Of a DNA stretch of 64,000 nt, positions 44,144-52,975 are shown piece by piece. The notes under the pieces were generated by a model. The model was not told the origin of the DNA. It worked only from the letters and a program-made list of their open reading frames with translations, and made no database searches. This DNA comes from Sporomusa sp. KB1 (GTDB lineage: Bacteria; Bacillota; Negativicutes; Sporomusales; Sporomusaceae): contig NZ_VLKC01000001.1 in the NCBI RefSeq assembly GCF_007830295.1, positions 453,773 to 517,772 of the forward strand, in the 5' to 3' direction. Each line of letters opens with the position of its first letter. The stretch's first letter is position 1. Position numbers and translations under genes: made by a program.

Positions 44144-44313
44144 AATATTACCTCCCATCTTTCGTTTATCGGCCTCGCGTCGGGCGACTGGTTTACACCA
44201 GTCACCCAGCCGTCATGAGCATTACTCACCTTATTTCCTCCAATATAAATTCCACCAGGAGAGAACTTAAAACGCAGGGCTTGCTTATTAAACAACAAAA
44301 TTAGATATTTTTA

Positions 44314-44862
44314 TTACTCCGCTTTAAGTTTCATTACATAATCGTAACCTTTGTTTAAAGCTTCTTCATTTGCAGGTACCATTTTAGGTTTCGAAGCAAA
44401 TTTCTTCGCGAAAGCGCTCATGAGTGATGCTTTCTCTACCACACCCGCAGCAGCCAACAATGCCCCCAAGGCCACCATATTGATCATCTTTATGTTTCCC
44501 AACTCATTGGCAATTTCGTTAATAGGTACAAGATAGCTTTTGATATCCTCACGTTGGACGTTTTTAGTAACAAGTGAACTGTTAATGATCACAGCCCCAT
44601 TAACCGCGACTGCTGATTCGAATTTGTCCAGTGATGGCAAGTTCATTATTACGGCTGAAGTCGGCTTGGTAACAATAGGAGCTCCCACAGATCCTTCATC
44701 AATGATAACAGAACAGTAAGCGGTGCCTCCACGCATCTCTGGACCATAAGCTGGCATCCACGACACATTTTTATTCTCAAGCATTCCAGCATAAGCTAAA
44801 AGCTGCCCCATAACCATAACCCCTTGACCGCCAAAGCCAGACATAATAATTTCGTGTCTCAT
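44314..44862 (-). CDS. 2-oxoacid:ferredoxin oxidoreductase, gamma subunit
   Basis: The 182-residue product has IIMSGFGGQGVMVMGQLLAY at the start and MPAYGPEMRGGTAYCSVIID, the standard gamma-domain (POR/KOR) motifs. It binds part of CoA and stabilises the complex. The ATG overlaps the beta-subunit stop by four bases (ATGA), so translation is coupled. Fourth gene of the ferredoxin/alpha/beta/gamma set. Confidence 0.92.
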   Translation of the reverse strand: MRHEIIMSGFGGQGVMVMGQLLAYAGMLENKNVSWMPAYGPEMRGGTAYCSVIIDEGSVGAPIVTKPTSAVIMNLPSLDKFESAVAVNGAVIINSSLVTKNVQREDIKSYLVPINEIANELGNIKMINMVALGALLAAAGVVEKASLMSAFAKKFASKPKMVPANEEALNKGYDYVMKLKAE

Positions 44863-45611
44863 GATTTCACCGCCTCAACATTTTTATAAACACCGAGCGG
44901 GAATTGCGGCATCATGTTTTCTTTCAACCATTTTTTTGCCTCTACCGGTGACTTACCCCAATTTGTTGGGCACGTACCCAATACTTCCACTAAGGAAAAG
45001 CCTTCGCCGCGAATTTGCACTTCAAAAGCTGTTTTTATCGCAGCTTTCGCTTTAGTCATATTAGCTGGATCATTAACAGAAACCCGCGTAATATATTTAG
45101 CTCCATCAAGGGTTGCCAATAGTTCGGACAACCGGATAGGTGACCCCGCCGATGAAAGCTGTCGTCCGTAAGGAGATGTTGTTGTTACTTGATTTACTAG
45201 TGTTGTTGGCGCCATTTGGCCTCCAGTCATACCATAAATAGCGTTATTTACAAATATCGTCGTTATCTTTTCACCCCGAGCGGCGGCATGCACGATTTCT
45301 GCCATGCCAATCGCTGCAATATCACCATCACCTTGGTAAGTAAAAACTACATTTTCCGGATGTACACGTTTAATACCGGTGGCAACCGCCGGCGCACGCC
45401 CATGAGCTGCTTCTTGAGAATCTATGTTAAAGTATTGATCTGCCAATACCGAGCAACCAACAGGTACAACACCTATCGTTTTTTTCTGGATCTCCAGTTC
45501 GTCAATCACTTCCGCTACCAACCGATGAATTATACCATGCTGACAACCAGGGCAATAATGCGTTGGCACGTCAGTTAAAGCTTGCGGTCTAGCAAACAGC
45601 TTCTCAGTCAT
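44859..45611 (-). CDS. 2-oxoacid:ferredoxin oxidoreductase, beta (TPP-binding) subunit
   Basis: A 250-residue protein with HYCPGCQHGIIHRL, VGCSVLADQYF, GDGDIAAIGMAEIVHAAARG and NNAIYGMTGGQMAPTT. The GDG...N segment binds thiamine diphosphate and Mg. It decarboxylates a 2-oxoacid and, with the other subunits, makes an acyl-CoA and reduced ferredoxin. CPGC is the cluster/TPP loop of four-subunit KOR/VOR enzymes. It lies 11 bp after the alpha subunit. Confidence 0.93.
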   Translation of the reverse strand: MTEKLFARPQALTDVPTHYCPGCQHGIIHRLVAEVIDELEIQKKTIGVVPVGCSVLADQYFNIDSQEAAHGRAPAVATGIKRVHPENVVFTYQGDGDIAAIGMAEIVHAAARGEKITTIFVNNAIYGMTGGQMAPTTLVNQVTTTSPYGRQLSSAGSPIRLSELLATLDGAKYITRVSVNDPANMTKAKAAIKTAFEVQIRGEGFSLVEVLGTCPTNWGKSPVEAKKWLKENMMPQFPLGVYKNVEAVKS

Positions 45612-45622
45612 TTATTTGCCCC

Positions 45623-46681
45623 CTATCCTTGTATTAATAATTTAACAATTTGTTCATAAACATCTTGCGGACTCATCATCATACCACCAGTACGTCCCAA
45701 AAAATGCACCGGCTTGGAACACTTTATTGCAAGATTAACATCTTCAACCATTTGTCCAGCACTTAGTTCTATTGTTAAAACATCTGATGCGTGATTAACC
45801 GCTTTCGCTAATGCCTCTTTCGGGAAAGGCCACAAAGTAATAGGACGGAATAAACCTACTTTATATCCATTTGAACGAGCCATTTCCATTGCTGAATAAG
45901 CAATCCGTGACGATATTCCGTAAGCGACGAGTACTAGATCAGCATCGTCAGTTAAGGTTTCTTCCCAGCGAACTTCGTGCTTTTGAAGCATTGCGTATTT
46001 TTTTTGTAGCTCATTATTTACATTTTCTAGTGCTTCAGGTTGAAGATAAAGAGTATTTATCCTGTTAGGTTTATTCCTGTCACCTATCCCCACTGTAGCC
46101 CATGGTTTATCAATTGGTATTAACCGGAGATCATCAAAGCCAACGGGTTCCATCATTTGTCCAAGGGCACCGTCGCCTAAGATCATTACCGGATTTCGGT
46201 ATTGGTCCGCTAAATTGAAAGCAAGCACAGTTAATTCGGCCATTTCCTGCACACTGTTTGGCGCAACTACGATACAGTGATAATCACCGTGGCCGCCGCC
46301 TTTAGTTGCCTGAAAGTAGTCTGCCTGCCCAGGCTGTATGCCGCCGAGGCCCGGTCCACCTCTCATGATATTTACAATTACGCAGGGTAATTCACCAGCT
46401 GCAATGTACGAAATTCCTTCTTGCTTAAGGCTTACTCCCGGGCTTGACGAAGAAGTCATTACTCTAGCACCGGCTCCTGCCGCACCATAGACCATATTAA
46501 TGGCGGCTACTTCGCTTTCTGCTTGTACAAATACACCTTCAACCTGCGGTAACCGCTTTGCCATATATTCAATTAGCTCAGACTGCGGTGTAATTGGATA
46601 ACCAAAATAGTAGCGGCAACCAGCGATAACAGCAGCCTCACCGATCGCTTCGTTACCTTTCATCAATATCTTTTCTGACAT
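45623..46681 (-). CDS. vorB: 2-oxoacid:ferredoxin oxidoreductase, alpha subunit (VorB type)
   Basis: A 352-residue protein: KILMKGNEAIGEAAVIAGCR, YYFGYPITPQSELIEYMAKR, VMTSSSSPGVSLKQEGISYI and RGGPGLGGIQPGQADYFQAT. The pattern fits the Clostridia/Negativicutes proteins annotated as 3-methyl-2-oxobutanoate dehydrogenase VorB, which accept branched 2-oxoacids, although 2-oxoglutarate enzymes are close relatives. The neighbouring branched-chain aminotransferase supports a branched substrate such as 2-oxoisovalerate. It starts 15 bp after the ferredoxin-like subunit. Confidence 0.88.
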   Translation of the reverse strand: MSEKILMKGNEAIGEAAVIAGCRYYFGYPITPQSELIEYMAKRLPQVEGVFVQAESEVAAINMVYGAAGAGARVMTSSSSPGVSLKQEGISYIAAGELPCVIVNIMRGGPGLGGIQPGQADYFQATKGGGHGDYHCIVVAPNSVQEMAELTVLAFNLADQYRNPVMILGDGALGQMMEPVGFDDLRLIPIDKPWATVGIGDRNKPNRINTLYLQPEALENVNNELQKKYAMLQKHEVRWEETLTDDADLVLVAYGISSRIAYSAMEMARSNGYKVGLFRPITLWPFPKEALAKAVNHASDVLTIELSAGQMVEDVNLAIKCSKPVHFLGRTGGMMMSPQDVYEQIVKLLIQG

Positions 46682-46696
46682 TTTTTCACTCCCATT

Positions 46697-46900
46697 CTAC
46701 TTATGAATTTCAATTACTACATCTGGACAGGTCTTTGCACATAACGCGCAACCTATACAATCGGAAGCATCAGGGCAAGATGCGGGATGGTAGCCTTTGG
46801 CATTAAAATCTGAAGACATAGCAATAATGTTTTTGGGGCATGCATCCAAGCATAATTCGCAACCTTTACATCTTTCTACTCGAAAAATTGGTTTTGCCAT
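46697..46900 (-). CDS. 2-oxoacid oxidoreductase ferredoxin-like (delta) subunit
   Basis: A 67-residue protein with two 4Fe-4S motifs, CKGCELCLDACPKNII and CIGCALCAKTCPDVVIEI. It is the small electron-transfer subunit that accepts electrons from TPP chemistry and passes them to free ferredoxin. First gene of the four-subunit set, 130 bp downstream of the CoA-transferase. Start ATG after aaggagggaaag. Confidence 0.92.
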   Translation of the reverse strand: MAKPIFRVERCKGCELCLDACPKNIIAMSSDFNAKGYHPASCPDASDCIGCALCAKTCPDVVIEIHK

Positions 46901-47030
46901 ACTCTTTCCCTCCTTAAAGATAATAGAGCTTTCAAAAACGCGAAAGCATTCATTATAGTTAAAGGCTGTGCCTTTAAACTTTGGAATTAAAATTCCCAGA
47001 TCTCAATCAGGTAAATATTGAACCGCATGG

Positions 47031-48374
47031 TCAGGATATTTTATTGGTCTTGCACCATATTCCTAGGCGTTCGGCTCCTTTAATTAATTCTTCACGAAAG
47101 TCGGGGTGAGCGATATTAATAATCCGCTCAGCCCGTTCCCAGGTAGAGCGTCCAGCCAAATCTGCCATTCCCCATTCAGTTACCAAATAATGTCCCTGTG
47201 TGCGCGGGTTTGTTACCGTCGTACTTGTCGGCAGGCTAATTTGTACCCTGGATTTAGCTGTTCCGGTCTTTTTATCCGTATATTTGGATGTAAAGCAAAT
47301 AAAGCTTTTACCACCTTTCGACATGTATCCACCGGTCAAAAAGTCCAATTGCCCACCAGTGCCGCTAATCTGGCGACTCCCGGAAGATTCCGAGTTGATT
47401 TGACCATATAGATCGACTTCAATGCAGTTGTTGATTGTTACTAGGTTGTCATTTAAAGCCATGACATGTGGATCATTCGTATAATTAATGGGGCAAGAGG
47501 CCAGCCCTAAGTTATCAGTTACCCATTCGTATAAATTCTTACTCCCGAGGCAAAAAGAAAATATACTTTTGCCCTTATCGATATTTTTAAGTTTATTGGT
47601 TATTTTACCGGCTCGTGCCATCGTCATATAAGCATCTACTAACATCTCTGTATGGATGCCTAAATCTCTTAAATCAGACTCGGCAATCATTGTGCCTACT
47701 GCATTAGGCAATGCACCAATACCGAGTTGGATCGTCGATCCGTTTCGAATTTCGTTTACTATATATTGAGCAATTTTTTTATCGGTTTCAGAAACATCTA
47801 CCGGGTTAACGACCGGCAATTCCTGGTTGTCGCCTTCAACGATGTAGTCCACGTCACTTATATGAATGCAATGCTCAGACCCACAGGACACAGCCGGAAG
47901 GTTCTCATTAATCTCAAGGATTACAGTTTTAGCTCGCTCACATATAGCTTTAGATGCTGAATTAGTAAGTGAAAAACTAAAATAACCATGCTTATCCATA
48001 GGACTTACGGCAAACATTGCCACGTCAACTTCTAAGCTTTTGCGGTAATATAACGGCATATTGCGATAAAGCATTGGGATATAATTGCAAAGTCCTTGAT
48101 CACTTAATCTTCTTTCGTATCCAAGCTGATGCCAGCTATTGTAAATAAAATGTTCTTGCAAAGGATCAGCTGTGACTATTTCTAATGGCTCCATTATTAC
48201 GCCACCTCTTACCTTTACGTCCCTTAATTCTGTTTTACGTGTCGCCAAAGCCTTGTCAAGTAGTATGGGCCGCGCTAATGCGAAGTTATAGTCCACCCAC
48301 TCTCCAGACTGAACAACCTGTACTGCTCGCTCTGCTGAAACCAATTTAGACTTATATTCTTGTAGTAAATCCAC
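47031..48374 (-). CDS. Acetyl-CoA hydrolase/CoA-transferase family protein
   Basis: A 447-residue enzyme of the AcCoA_hydro family (4-hydroxybutyrate/butyryl-CoA:acetate CoA-transferase type). YKSKLVSAERAVQVVQSGEW opens the N domain, STIQLGIGALPNAVGTMIAE holds the oxyanion loop, EVDLYGQINSESSGSRQISG carries the catalytic glutamate region (E in NSE), and GTGGQLDFLTGGYMSKGGKS follows. It transfers CoA between short acyl groups without ATP loss. Upstream of a branched-chain VOR it would convert isobutyryl-CoA to isobutyrate while making acetyl-CoA (inference). Start GTG 48372-48374 after ggtggagg. Confidence 0.9.
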   Translation of the reverse strand: MDLLQEYKSKLVSAERAVQVVQSGEWVDYNFALARPILLDKALATRKTELRDVKVRGGVIMEPLEIVTADPLQEHFIYNSWHQLGYERRLSDQGLCNYIPMLYRNMPLYYRKSLEVDVAMFAVSPMDKHGYFSFSLTNSASKAICERAKTVILEINENLPAVSCGSEHCIHISDVDYIVEGDNQELPVVNPVDVSETDKKIAQYIVNEIRNGSTIQLGIGALPNAVGTMIAESDLRDLGIHTEMLVDAYMTMARAGKITNKLKNIDKGKSIFSFCLGSKNLYEWVTDNLGLASCPINYTNDPHVMALNDNLVTINNCIEVDLYGQINSESSGSRQISGTGGQLDFLTGGYMSKGGKSFICFTSKYTDKKTGTAKSRVQISLPTSTTVTNPRTQGHYLVTEWGMADLAGRSTWERAERIINIAHPDFREELIKGAERLGIWCKTNKIS

Positions 48375-48411
48375 AATCTTGCCTCCACCCTGATTTCTTA
48401 TAAGTAAAATA

Positions 48412-48457
48412 GATATTATGATAATATCATCATACCATTAGACTAATAATCTGTCAA
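48412..48457 (-). promoter_or_regulatory. SigmaA promoter with palindromic operator for the CoA-transferase operon
   Basis: On the minus strand, TTGACA (48452-48457) and TATGAT (48429-48434) have a 17-base spacer. Immediately downstream the 17-bp palindrome GATATTATGATAATATC (48412-48428, 8-bp arms) abuts the -10 box, so a bound protein would block transcription. A related attatgatattatt lies upstream near 48467-48485. The divergent GntR at 49182 is the likely binder. A degenerate copy of this promoter occurs at 53432..53460. Confidence 0.75.
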
Positions 48458-48551
48458 TTGCGAAATATATTATGATATTATTTTTAATATTTAAAGGTAC
48501 TTCATCAGATATGAATATGTTTCAGATAAGTAAGGCTTACCTCTACTAAAT

Positions 48552-48720
48552 AAACTAGTACCTTGTCAGCTCTAAAACAGTAGAATAATGGCGAGTCTAT
48601 TTTTCGCAAGGCAGGCGCAGGAAGAAGGCATATCGGGAGTATTCCGACTGATGACAACGCGAGCTTGCGGAAAATAAACCGTCAGTATCCACTGGATTGG
48701 AGCTGACAAGGTACTAGTTT
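48552..48720. mobile_element. 169-bp MITE-like element with perfect 21-bp terminal inverted repeats
   Basis: The left end aaactagtaccttgtcagct(c) at 48552-48572 is exactly complementary to the right end at 48700-48720. Inside is a second inverted repeat (tatttttcgcaag near 48598 and cttgcggaaaata near 48664). No coding frame is credible and no clear target duplication is visible. It occupies the divergent region between the CoA-transferase operon and its likely GntR regulator. The rest of 48458-49181 shows no gene. Confidence 0.65.
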
Positions 48721-49181
48721 GAAGTTCATCTAAACCATCTATCAAACAATAAAAAAATGCGATTAAACCGGACAAAATGCCGACCCGGCATTTGCTAAAC
48801 CATTCATTGACCCCGTAGACGCTGCCATTGCTTTAGACGGAATATCATGAAATATAAAAGTATTTAGTATATAATAGTTTATATAAAGGTGATAGCAAGA
48901 TAAGAATTATATGGAAAAATTTGAATTTAATATTCAAAAGTAAATTTTTTAGTCACTTTTGATCGTTCAGCAAATACTTTTGTACTGCTAACCCATATCT
49001 ACCAGTAGAGAGAACTTTTTGAAAAGACCATCTGGTTATAGTGATTGTAGATTGATGACCTGCAATTCACATTGTTTTGAGTATGAACAGCGAACTCTAC
49101 CGATTGAGGCATTGTATTTGCTGAGTGGCTCAGACTTTCACTAACACAAAAATTCATTTACATTCAGATTGGAGATCGAGT

Positions 49182-49874
49182 ATGGAGGAAAAGAAAACTA
49201 TAGCTCAACAAATTGCTGTTGAGTTATCTAAGCAAATTAATGATGAAAAATATAGTTTAGGTGAAAAACTTCCTACCGAGAGAGACTTAGTTGATGAATT
49301 TAATGTAAGCCGAAACACAGTGCGTGAAGCAATTAAAATATTGGCTACGAAGGGCATTGTAACGGTAAAACATGGTTCTGGAATCTACGTTCATGATTCA
49401 AAATTAAATAATGTTTCCGATTTCGATAGCTTGAAGGAACATTCCTTAGAATTAGATAGCATATATGAATTTAGAATGATATGTGAACCTGAGATAGCAA
49501 GATTAGCTGCTATAAGAGCAACACCTGAGGAAATTCAACAAATATTAAAATGTGCAGAAGAAATTGTTAAATTAGTGAATTCAGATGAGCTTTTTTACAA
49601 AAAGGATGAAGAATTCCATTGTCTAATAGCAAATGCTTCTCATAATAACGTTTTTATAACGCTATCGCCTTTAATAATGTCATTTGTAATTACTGGTATC
49701 CTTATTTCTAATGCAAATGGTGGTGCTCAGATTTCTAAGAATAATGCCCGTGAAGGACATTTGGCTATAGCAAAATTTATTGAAGCCCGTGATGAAATTG
49801 GTGCATATTCAGCTATGCGAATGCATTTAGGAATAAACCAAAAGTTTATTAGAGAAGTGATTAATCTAAAATAG
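49182..49874 (+). CDS. GntR family regulator, FadR subfamily
   Basis: A 230-residue protein. The winged helix is at 1-70 (IAQQIAVELSKQINDEKYSL, LPTERDLVDEFNVSRNTVRE, KGIVTVKHGSGIYV). An FCD domain follows (IYEFRMICEPEIARLAAIRA, DEEFHCLIANASHNNVFITL, AREGHLAIAKFIEARDEIGA), whose conserved Asp/His residues bind metal and a carboxylate ligand. The start is the ATG at 49182 with tggaga upstream; the frame extends 19 codons earlier without a ribosome binding site. It is divergent from the CoA-transferase/VOR operon and convergent with panB, so it is the natural regulator of the whole locus. Confidence 0.88.
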   Translation: MEEKKTIAQQIAVELSKQINDEKYSLGEKLPTERDLVDEFNVSRNTVREAIKILATKGIVTVKHGSGIYVHDSKLNNVSDFDSLKEHSLELDSIYEFRMICEPEIARLAAIRATPEEIQQILKCAEEIVKLVNSDELFYKKDEEFHCLIANASHNNVFITLSPLIMSFVITGILISNANGGAQISKNNAREGHLAIAKFIEARDEIGAYSAMRMHLGINQKFIREVINLK

Positions 49875-49886
49875 GCTAAAAACGCC

Positions 49887-49956
49887 TGAGGCCATACCTC
49901 ACCAAGCAGCTCATTTTTTGAATTCGCTGACCCTATCGGAGTAGGTTATGGCCTCA
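49887..49956. terminator. Stem-loop between the GntR and panB genes
   Basis: Arms tgaggccata(cct) and (agg)ttatggcctca pair over about 13 bp around a long loop, 13 bp after the GntR stop. A T-rich patch lies in the loop rather than after it, so an attenuator-like or double-stranded terminator role is possible. Confidence 0.45.
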
Positions 49957-50062
49957 ATTTGCTTACACATTTTATAACATTATCAGACCAGCTCTTGGCT
50001 GGGTTCTCTTAATACATTTTTCAGGCAATTTTTGTATTGGTATTATGATAAGATTATTGACG

Positions 50063-50089
50063 GCTGGCGCTGTAGAAAGCAGCGCCAGC
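50063..50089 (-). terminator. Terminator of the cyclase-panE-panB operon
   Basis: A perfect 10-bp stem (gctggcgctg with cagcgccagc) with a seven-base loop lies 20 bp after the panB stop on the minus strand. The sequence beyond it (cgtcaataatctt) has only a modest T content. Confidence 0.7.
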
Positions 50090-50108
50090 TATTATAAGAT
50101 AAAAAATT

Positions 50109-50942
50109 TTAATACAACTTGGGAATTTCAACATCCTTATTGAAACTATATTCAGCAGAGGGGAAACTTCCATTCAAAGTTTCCTCGTGGAATAAGTTTA
50201 GACCATCGACCATAGCTTTACGGACCTGCGCAAATTGTTTTACAAATTTAGGTTTAAAATCTCCGTACATACCTAGTAAATCTTGTGTTACCAGTACTTG
50301 ACAGTCAACATCGGGACCTGCCCCAATACCAAGGACCGGAATTCTAAGCTCTTTTGTTAATTCTTTAGCTACAACACTCGGAACACATTCAACCACAATA
50401 GAAAACGCGCCGGCTGCTTCGATAGCTTTGGCATCTTCTATAAGTTTGCGAGCACTCTCAGGGGTTCCGCCCTGGACCCTAAATCCGCCAAGTGATGTGG
50501 ACGTCTGAGGAGTCAGACCTATATGGCCCATTACCGGGATTCCGGCCTTTACCATCTTGGTAATGGTGGGAGCCAGGTCGACACCGCCTTCTAGTTTGAT
50601 ACAATCGCAATTGGTTTCCATGAGCATACGATTTGCACTTGCAATAGCTTGCTCAGCACTAACATTGTAGGAGCCAAATGGCATATCCCCGACGATAAAT
50701 GTATTGGGAGCTCCTTTAACTACGGGTTTTATATGATGAATCATATCTTCCATAGTAACTCCAACTGTGCTACTATACCCCAACATAACCATTGCCAAAG
50801 AATCACCAACCAGAATAACTTCGCAATTACTTTCATTGACAATTGATGCAGTGGTGTAGTCATAGGCAGTTACATATGCGAACTTACGACCTTCGTCCTT
50901 ATAGTTTTGAAAATCTAAAATAGTCATTTTCTTTTTTGACAT
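50109..50942 (-). CDS. panB: 3-methyl-2-oxobutanoate hydroxymethyltransferase (ketopantoate hydroxymethyltransferase)
   Basis: A 277-residue (beta/alpha)8 enzyme that starts at the ATG 50940-50942 after ggaggag. VTAYDYTTASIVNESNCEVI and LVGDSLAMVMLGYSSTVGVT carry the Mg-binding Asp, FIVGDMPFGSY the second Asp, KLEGGVDL the substrate Lys and VVECVPS the catalytic Glu. It reversibly joins 2-oxoisovalerate and methylene-THF to give ketopantoate. It is last in an operon after panE and a cyclase-family hydrolase; panC and panD are absent. Together with the nearby VOR and cyclohydrolase this raises the possibility that it runs in the breakdown direction here (inference). Confidence 0.93.
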   Translation of the reverse strand: MSKKKMTILDFQNYKDEGRKFAYVTAYDYTTASIVNESNCEVILVGDSLAMVMLGYSSTVGVTMEDMIHHIKPVVKGAPNTFIVGDMPFGSYNVSAEQAIASANRMLMETNCDCIKLEGGVDLAPTITKMVKAGIPVMGHIGLTPQTSTSLGGFRVQGGTPESARKLIEDAKAIEAAGAFSIVVECVPSVVAKELTKELRIPVLGIGAGPDVDCQVLVTQDLLGMYGDFKPKFVKQFAQVRKAMVDGLNLFHEETLNGSFPSAEYSFNKDVEIPKLY

Positions 50943-51044
50943 AATATTACTCCTCCATATAGTTGTTTTTATGATAATCACCTTACATGATAAATCTCCA
51001 AATGCATCATTTTTTATTATTACATTTTTAACTTTGTATGATTA

Positions 51045-51953
51045 TTATCTTCCCTGTCTTGTTAGTATCAGATTGGTGATAACTTCATTTGCCGGAGTTG
51101 GAATACCGAGTTTTTTACCTTCTCTGACAATTGCCCCATTTATTGAATTAACTTCCGTAACCGACCCACGCTCGATATCCTGATACATGGAAGCCTTGTT
51201 TTGGGCTGTACCATAACAAACCTTCTTTACATATTCATGAATGTCTTCAACATCAAATTTTATTCCTAATGCCTTGGCAACTGCAGCGCCTTCATCAACC
51301 AGCATTTTCTGAACCGCTGCTGCCGGAGCAAGTTCCGGTATTTCTCCATTTTTTCTTAATGTCAGCGCGCCAATTGCATTAATTCCTACATTAACAAGGA
51401 GTTTCGTCCATATAAGACTCGTTACATTATTGGAAATTTCAACTTTGAAACCTCCATTTTCTAAATCTTTTGCTATTTTTTCAATTCGTTCCGTGATACC
51501 TCCGTCAATTTCACCAATATGAATTACGCCCATTGATGACTTGACATAGCCGGGTTTAACAACAGTACTTCCAAATGTAGTAGTACCAGCTATCACTCGT
51601 TTTGGGTCTACAATTTCTGAAATTGTCTCGACATTTCCAACTCCATTTTGCATCGTCAAAATCAAGGTGTTCGGACTCATAACTTTAAGACAGTCTTTTG
51701 CAGCCTGTATATTATCATAGGATTTGACTGCATTAATAATTAAATCTGGGACTCCACCATCTTCAATATTATCAGTAATTTTTATATTAAGAATTTTTTC
51801 ACCTTGACCATAATCAATGTGCAACCCATTTTCTTTTATTGCTTTGATGTAATCTTGTTTCACTTCAACAAATGTCACATCTTGCCCCGCATTACATAAA
51901 ACAGTTCCAAATATAGAACCTATTGCTCCAGTTCCAACAATCGTGACTTTCAT
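51045..51953 (-). CDS. panE: 2-dehydropantoate 2-reductase (ketopantoate reductase)
   Basis: The 302-residue protein has a Rossmann N domain (VTIVGTGAIGSIFGTVLCNA), the substrate Asn motif TMQNGVGNVE (about 97) and a helical C domain with the catalytic Lys and Asn in WTKLLVNVGINAIGALT (about 174). ERGSVTEVNSINGAIV lies in the conserved C-terminal motif. It interconverts ketopantoate and pantoate with NAD(P)H. It stands 30 bp after the cyclase gene and about 100 bp before the panB start codon in one minus-strand operon. A second homologue lies at 57314. Confidence 0.9.
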   Translation of the reverse strand: MKVTIVGTGAIGSIFGTVLCNAGQDVTFVEVKQDYIKAIKENGLHIDYGQGEKILNIKITDNIEDGGVPDLIINAVKSYDNIQAAKDCLKVMSPNTLILTMQNGVGNVETISEIVDPKRVIAGTTTFGSTVVKPGYVKSSMGVIHIGEIDGGITERIEKIAKDLENGGFKVEISNNVTSLIWTKLLVNVGINAIGALTLRKNGEIPELAPAAAVQKMLVDEGAAVAKALGIKFDVEDIHEYVKKVCYGTAQNKASMYQDIERGSVTEVNSINGAIVREGKKLGIPTPANEVITNLILTRQGR

Positions 51954-51983
51954 GTTATCTTTTCTCCTTTTAATTGCCTACCA

Positions 51984-52670
51984 CTATTCAATTTCTGCGA
52001 CAATGTTTATGACAGTGCCATCCCTATCTTTTAATCTGAGCGGAGTGGCAAAAGCGGAGATAATCTTTTTGCCGATAATCGGTTCCGGATTGTAGTCTTC
52101 ATAAACGAGAATAGTTGGCTGAGGAAATGTAACCGGGTTAAGAAATGCATTATGTGTTTTGAAGCCGTCCTTGATCCCATTCGGGATATTTTCAATACTC
52201 AGTGAATCAATAGCAACAGCTTTCACTTTAGGCAGTTCTTTGCGGATGAACTCAGCGGCTTCGGGCGAACAAGTCGGAAAATCAGTACTATAGGTTTGGA
52301 AATCACGTTCTCTATACTTGTAATAACCAGTATTGAATAAAAGCATATCCGCCTCGTAAAGGGCTTCACCTGCAGCCTTGAGTTCATCAATTGAAATCAA
52401 GTGATTGGGTTCACACTTGGCATTGATAACCAACGGCTTTTTATAGACAAAATTTTCAATTGGAATTTTATCAATGCCTACTCCTTCTGAACAATAATGC
52501 CAAGGCGCATCCACATGCGTACCGGCATGGGTATAAATTGTAAATATAGTGCCATTCCAGTAATCACCCCTTTCGATCTGTTCTTTCGGTGTCAGTTGCG
52601 GTTGTGGTACAACCGGGTGTACAGGCATTCCTTCAAAAATGGGATATCCTAATTCTACATATTTACTCAT
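51984..52670 (-). CDS. Cyclase-family metal-dependent hydrolase (kynurenine formamidase fold)
   Basis: A 228-residue PF04199 protein. YPIFEGMPVHPVVPQPQ at the start is usual, IYTHAGTHVDAPWHY (about 46-60) is the metal-binding HxGTHxDxPxH signature, LLFNTGYYKYRERDF and VKAVAIDSLSIEN complete the site, and TILVYEDYNPEPIIGKK ends the fold. Members open amides, lactones and rings (kynurenine formamidase, isatin hydrolase). As first gene of an operon with panE and panB, hydrolysis of pantolactone or a pantoyl amide would make pantoate for PanE; this is inference. The closest biochemical relative cannot be decided without a search. Confidence 0.85.
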   Translation of the reverse strand: MSKYVELGYPIFEGMPVHPVVPQPQLTPKEQIERGDYWNGTIFTIYTHAGTHVDAPWHYCSEGVGIDKIPIENFVYKKPLVINAKCEPNHLISIDELKAAGEALYEADMLLFNTGYYKYRERDFQTYSTDFPTCSPEAAEFIRKELPKVKAVAIDSLSIENIPNGIKDGFKTHNAFLNPVTFPQPTILVYEDYNPEPIIGKKIISAFATPLRLKDRDGTVINIVAEIE

Positions 52671-52975
52671 AAATTTATCATCCCCTCAAATATTTATAGA
52701 GTTTTGTCATGAGCAATTGGATAATCTCTAAGTCCATTTTTCCTTTCATCATGAATTGGCGAATAAACAATACTCAACATGAAGAAAGAAAAATATCCCC
52801 TCCTTTACAGAAAATTTTATTTTTTGTCCTCCTTTCTTTGTAATTTCGGAATATAACTGAAGGCAAAATTCAAACAAATTAATCATTCAAACATCAGCAA
52901 CTGAAATTTCACAAAGATATAACTACTGTGGCCACATTGAAGTGGCTTTTTTGTTTTTTGTTGAACGGCTTATCA

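Noticed and set aside
44098..44298. Minus-strand frame between the gamma subunit and larA
   Set aside because: It overlaps the larA start in another frame; the gactggtttacaccagtc palindrome inside is better read as a regulatory hairpin, but it is too short to call.
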